Assembly (NCBI GenBank): GCA_905479025.1
Contig: CAJQKX010000488.1
Span: 1-6,119, forward strand
Direction: 5' to 3'
Length of the DNA: 6,119 bases
Origin: an uncultured Paraglaciecola sp.
Lineage (GTDB): Bacteria; Pseudomonadota; Gammaproteobacteria; Enterobacterales; Alteromonadaceae
Part shown: in pieces, positions 5,162 to 6,119 of the stretch
Position numbering within the stretch: position 1 is the stretch's first letter
How the letters are laid out: every line of letters starts with the position of its first letter
Position numbers and translations under genes: made by a program
Notes under the pieces: model-generated
Database searches by the model: none
Told to the model about the DNA's origin: nothing
What the model saw: only the letters and a program-made list of their open reading frames with translations

Positions 5162-6119
5162 TCAAAATTCCGCATCAACCTTAAATATCATTATTTTTTT
5201 GCTAGTAGGGTGTTTGATTTTTAAAATTTGTGCATGCAAATGTAAGCGCTTATCAGGAATTCCATATAAATCATCACCCACTATGGGCATATTCAACCCT
5301 TGTGCATGGGCGCAATGCACTCTTAATTGATGGGTCCGGCCGGTATGCGGGGTTAATAGTACTTTTGTTTGATTGTTCTCAGGGTAACGTTTAAGCACCT
5401 GCCACAGGGTGTGAGCTGGTTTGCCATCTTGATGACACATGATTTGTTTGGGTCTGTCGTAAAGGTCGCCCCTTAAGGGTAAATTTACCTCTCCTCCATC
5501 CTCTAGTGGTAAACCTTCGATTAACGCCACATATTGTTTGTACACTTCTCGGTGGATAAATTGTTTTTGTATATATTTATTTGCCTGTGAGTTGAGTGTT
5601 ATCACCATCAAACCGGATGTAGACATATCTAACCGATGCACTATCAGCGGCCCAGTCGCATCAGGAAATTGCTGTTTGATTCGCTGATATACAGAATCAG
5701 ATATTTCTTTTCCAGGTACAGATAAAAACTCTGTTGGTTTGTTCACTATTAAGATGTCTTCATCTTGGTAAATGATATCTAATTTTTTGTCTTCCCCATA
5801 ATTACGAATGAGTAGGTTCTCATCCAACTGCATACCAACCAGCATATGTTTTAAGATGGGCTGACATTTACCGCTGCAGGCAGGATAATACTGCTGATGT
5901 TTCTTCATTTCTGATTTGGGCGATGCTCCCCACCAAAACTCCGCCATCGCCAGAGGCGTGAGTTGTTGTTGAAACGCGTATTGTAAAAGCTTAGGCGCCG
6001 CACATTCCCCTGCTCCAGCCGGAGGTGTTTTAAGAGCTGTATCTGCAAAAATATCCACCAGACTTTTAGGCACTAGTTCTTTATTTAAAAACTGGTATTG
6101 ACAGAATATTTTAGCTTGT
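5162..6119 (-). CDS. RluA-family pseudouridine synthase, 5'-truncated by the window edge
   Basis: This enzyme isomerises a uridine to pseudouridine in rRNA or tRNA. The visible part is 318 residues: a GTG at 6073 lies in the frame, but 15 sense codons (beginning Q A K I F C) precede it up to base 6119 with no stop and no ribosome binding site, so the GTG is an internal valine and the start is outside the window. Numbering from that GTG, residues 1-80 are an N-terminal extension conserved in long RluA-like proteins (about 550 residues, from memory) of Vibrio and Shewanella, with TPPAGAGECAAPKLL at 16-30, AEFWWG at 44-49 and YPACSGKC at 63-70. The catalytic domain follows: IVNKPTEFLSVPG (109-121), HRLDMSTSG (146-154) with D149 the catalytic aspartate, and the RNA-binding segment TGRTHQLRVH (244-253). 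No S4 domain is visible. The target uridine cannot be assigned from this fragment. It converges with the transporter gene and ends TGA at 5162. Confidence 0.93.
   Translation of the reverse strand, partial: QAKIFCQYQFLNKELVPKSLVDIFADTALKTPPAGAGECAAPKLLQYAFQQQLTPLAMAEFWWGASPKSEMKKHQQYYPACSGKCQPILKHMLVGMQLDENLLIRNYGEDKKLDIIYQDEDILIVNKPTEFLSVPGKEISDSVYQRIKQQFPDATGPLIVHRLDMSTSGLMVITLNSQANKYIQKQFIHREVYKQYVALIEGLPLEDGGEVNLPLRGDLYDRPKQIMCHQDGKPAHTLWQVLKRYPENNQTKVLLTPHTGRTHQLRVHCAHAQGLNMPIVGDDLYGIPDKRLHLHAQILKIKHPTSKKIMIFKVDAEF

Overview
The window looks like an ordinary chromosomal stretch of a marine gammaproteobacterium, probably Alteromonadales (Alteromonas, Glaciecola or Shewanella-like). This is an inference from the close YghU, TrhO and RluA-family matches, the moderate-to-low G+C, and a small EF-hand protein of a kind I associate with that order. 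No mobile element, CRISPR array, tRNA or rRNA is visible.

Layout, left to right. (1) The C-terminal end of an M19 membrane-type dipeptidase runs off the left edge (+, ends 331). (2) A perfect 14-bp-stem hairpin terminator (381-412) separates it from a convergent, complete yghU-type glutathione-S-transferase-like gene (-, 450-1313). (3) A two-EF-hand protein of 85 residues (-, 1494-1751) has its own intrinsic terminator. (4) trhO (formerly yceA, -, 1867-2898) encodes the oxygen-dependent tRNA U34 hydroxylase. Its start is better placed at the ATG at 2898 than at an in-frame TTG at 2937, because of a good ribosome binding site and a promoter-like pair just upstream. (5) A gene-free 410-base divergent spacer (2899-3308) holds two tandem dyads. 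(6) A complete BCCT-family transporter (+, 3309-4985) has an intact aromatic box, as expected for quaternary-ammonium or related osmolyte uptake. (7) A repeat-dense convergent spacer (4986-5161) follows. (8) An RluA-family pseudouridine synthase (-, 5162 to the right edge) has a reading frame still open at base 6119, so its true start lies outside the window.

The genes do not form one operon or one pathway. Two act on RNA modification (TrhO on tRNA wobble uridine, the RluA-like enzyme on an unidentified RNA uridine), one on thiol redox chemistry, one on calcium binding, one on solute uptake and one on dipeptides. trhO and the EF-hand gene are the only neighbours that could share a transcript, across a 115-base gap with no clear terminator.

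I did not find a convincing undescribed system. The points most worth checking are the EF-hand protein with a tryptophan-rich tail, the twin dyads between trhO and the transporter, the repeat cluster between the transporter and the RluA-like gene, a Trp-to-Phe change in the transporter's signature helix, and the truncated start of the RluA-like protein.
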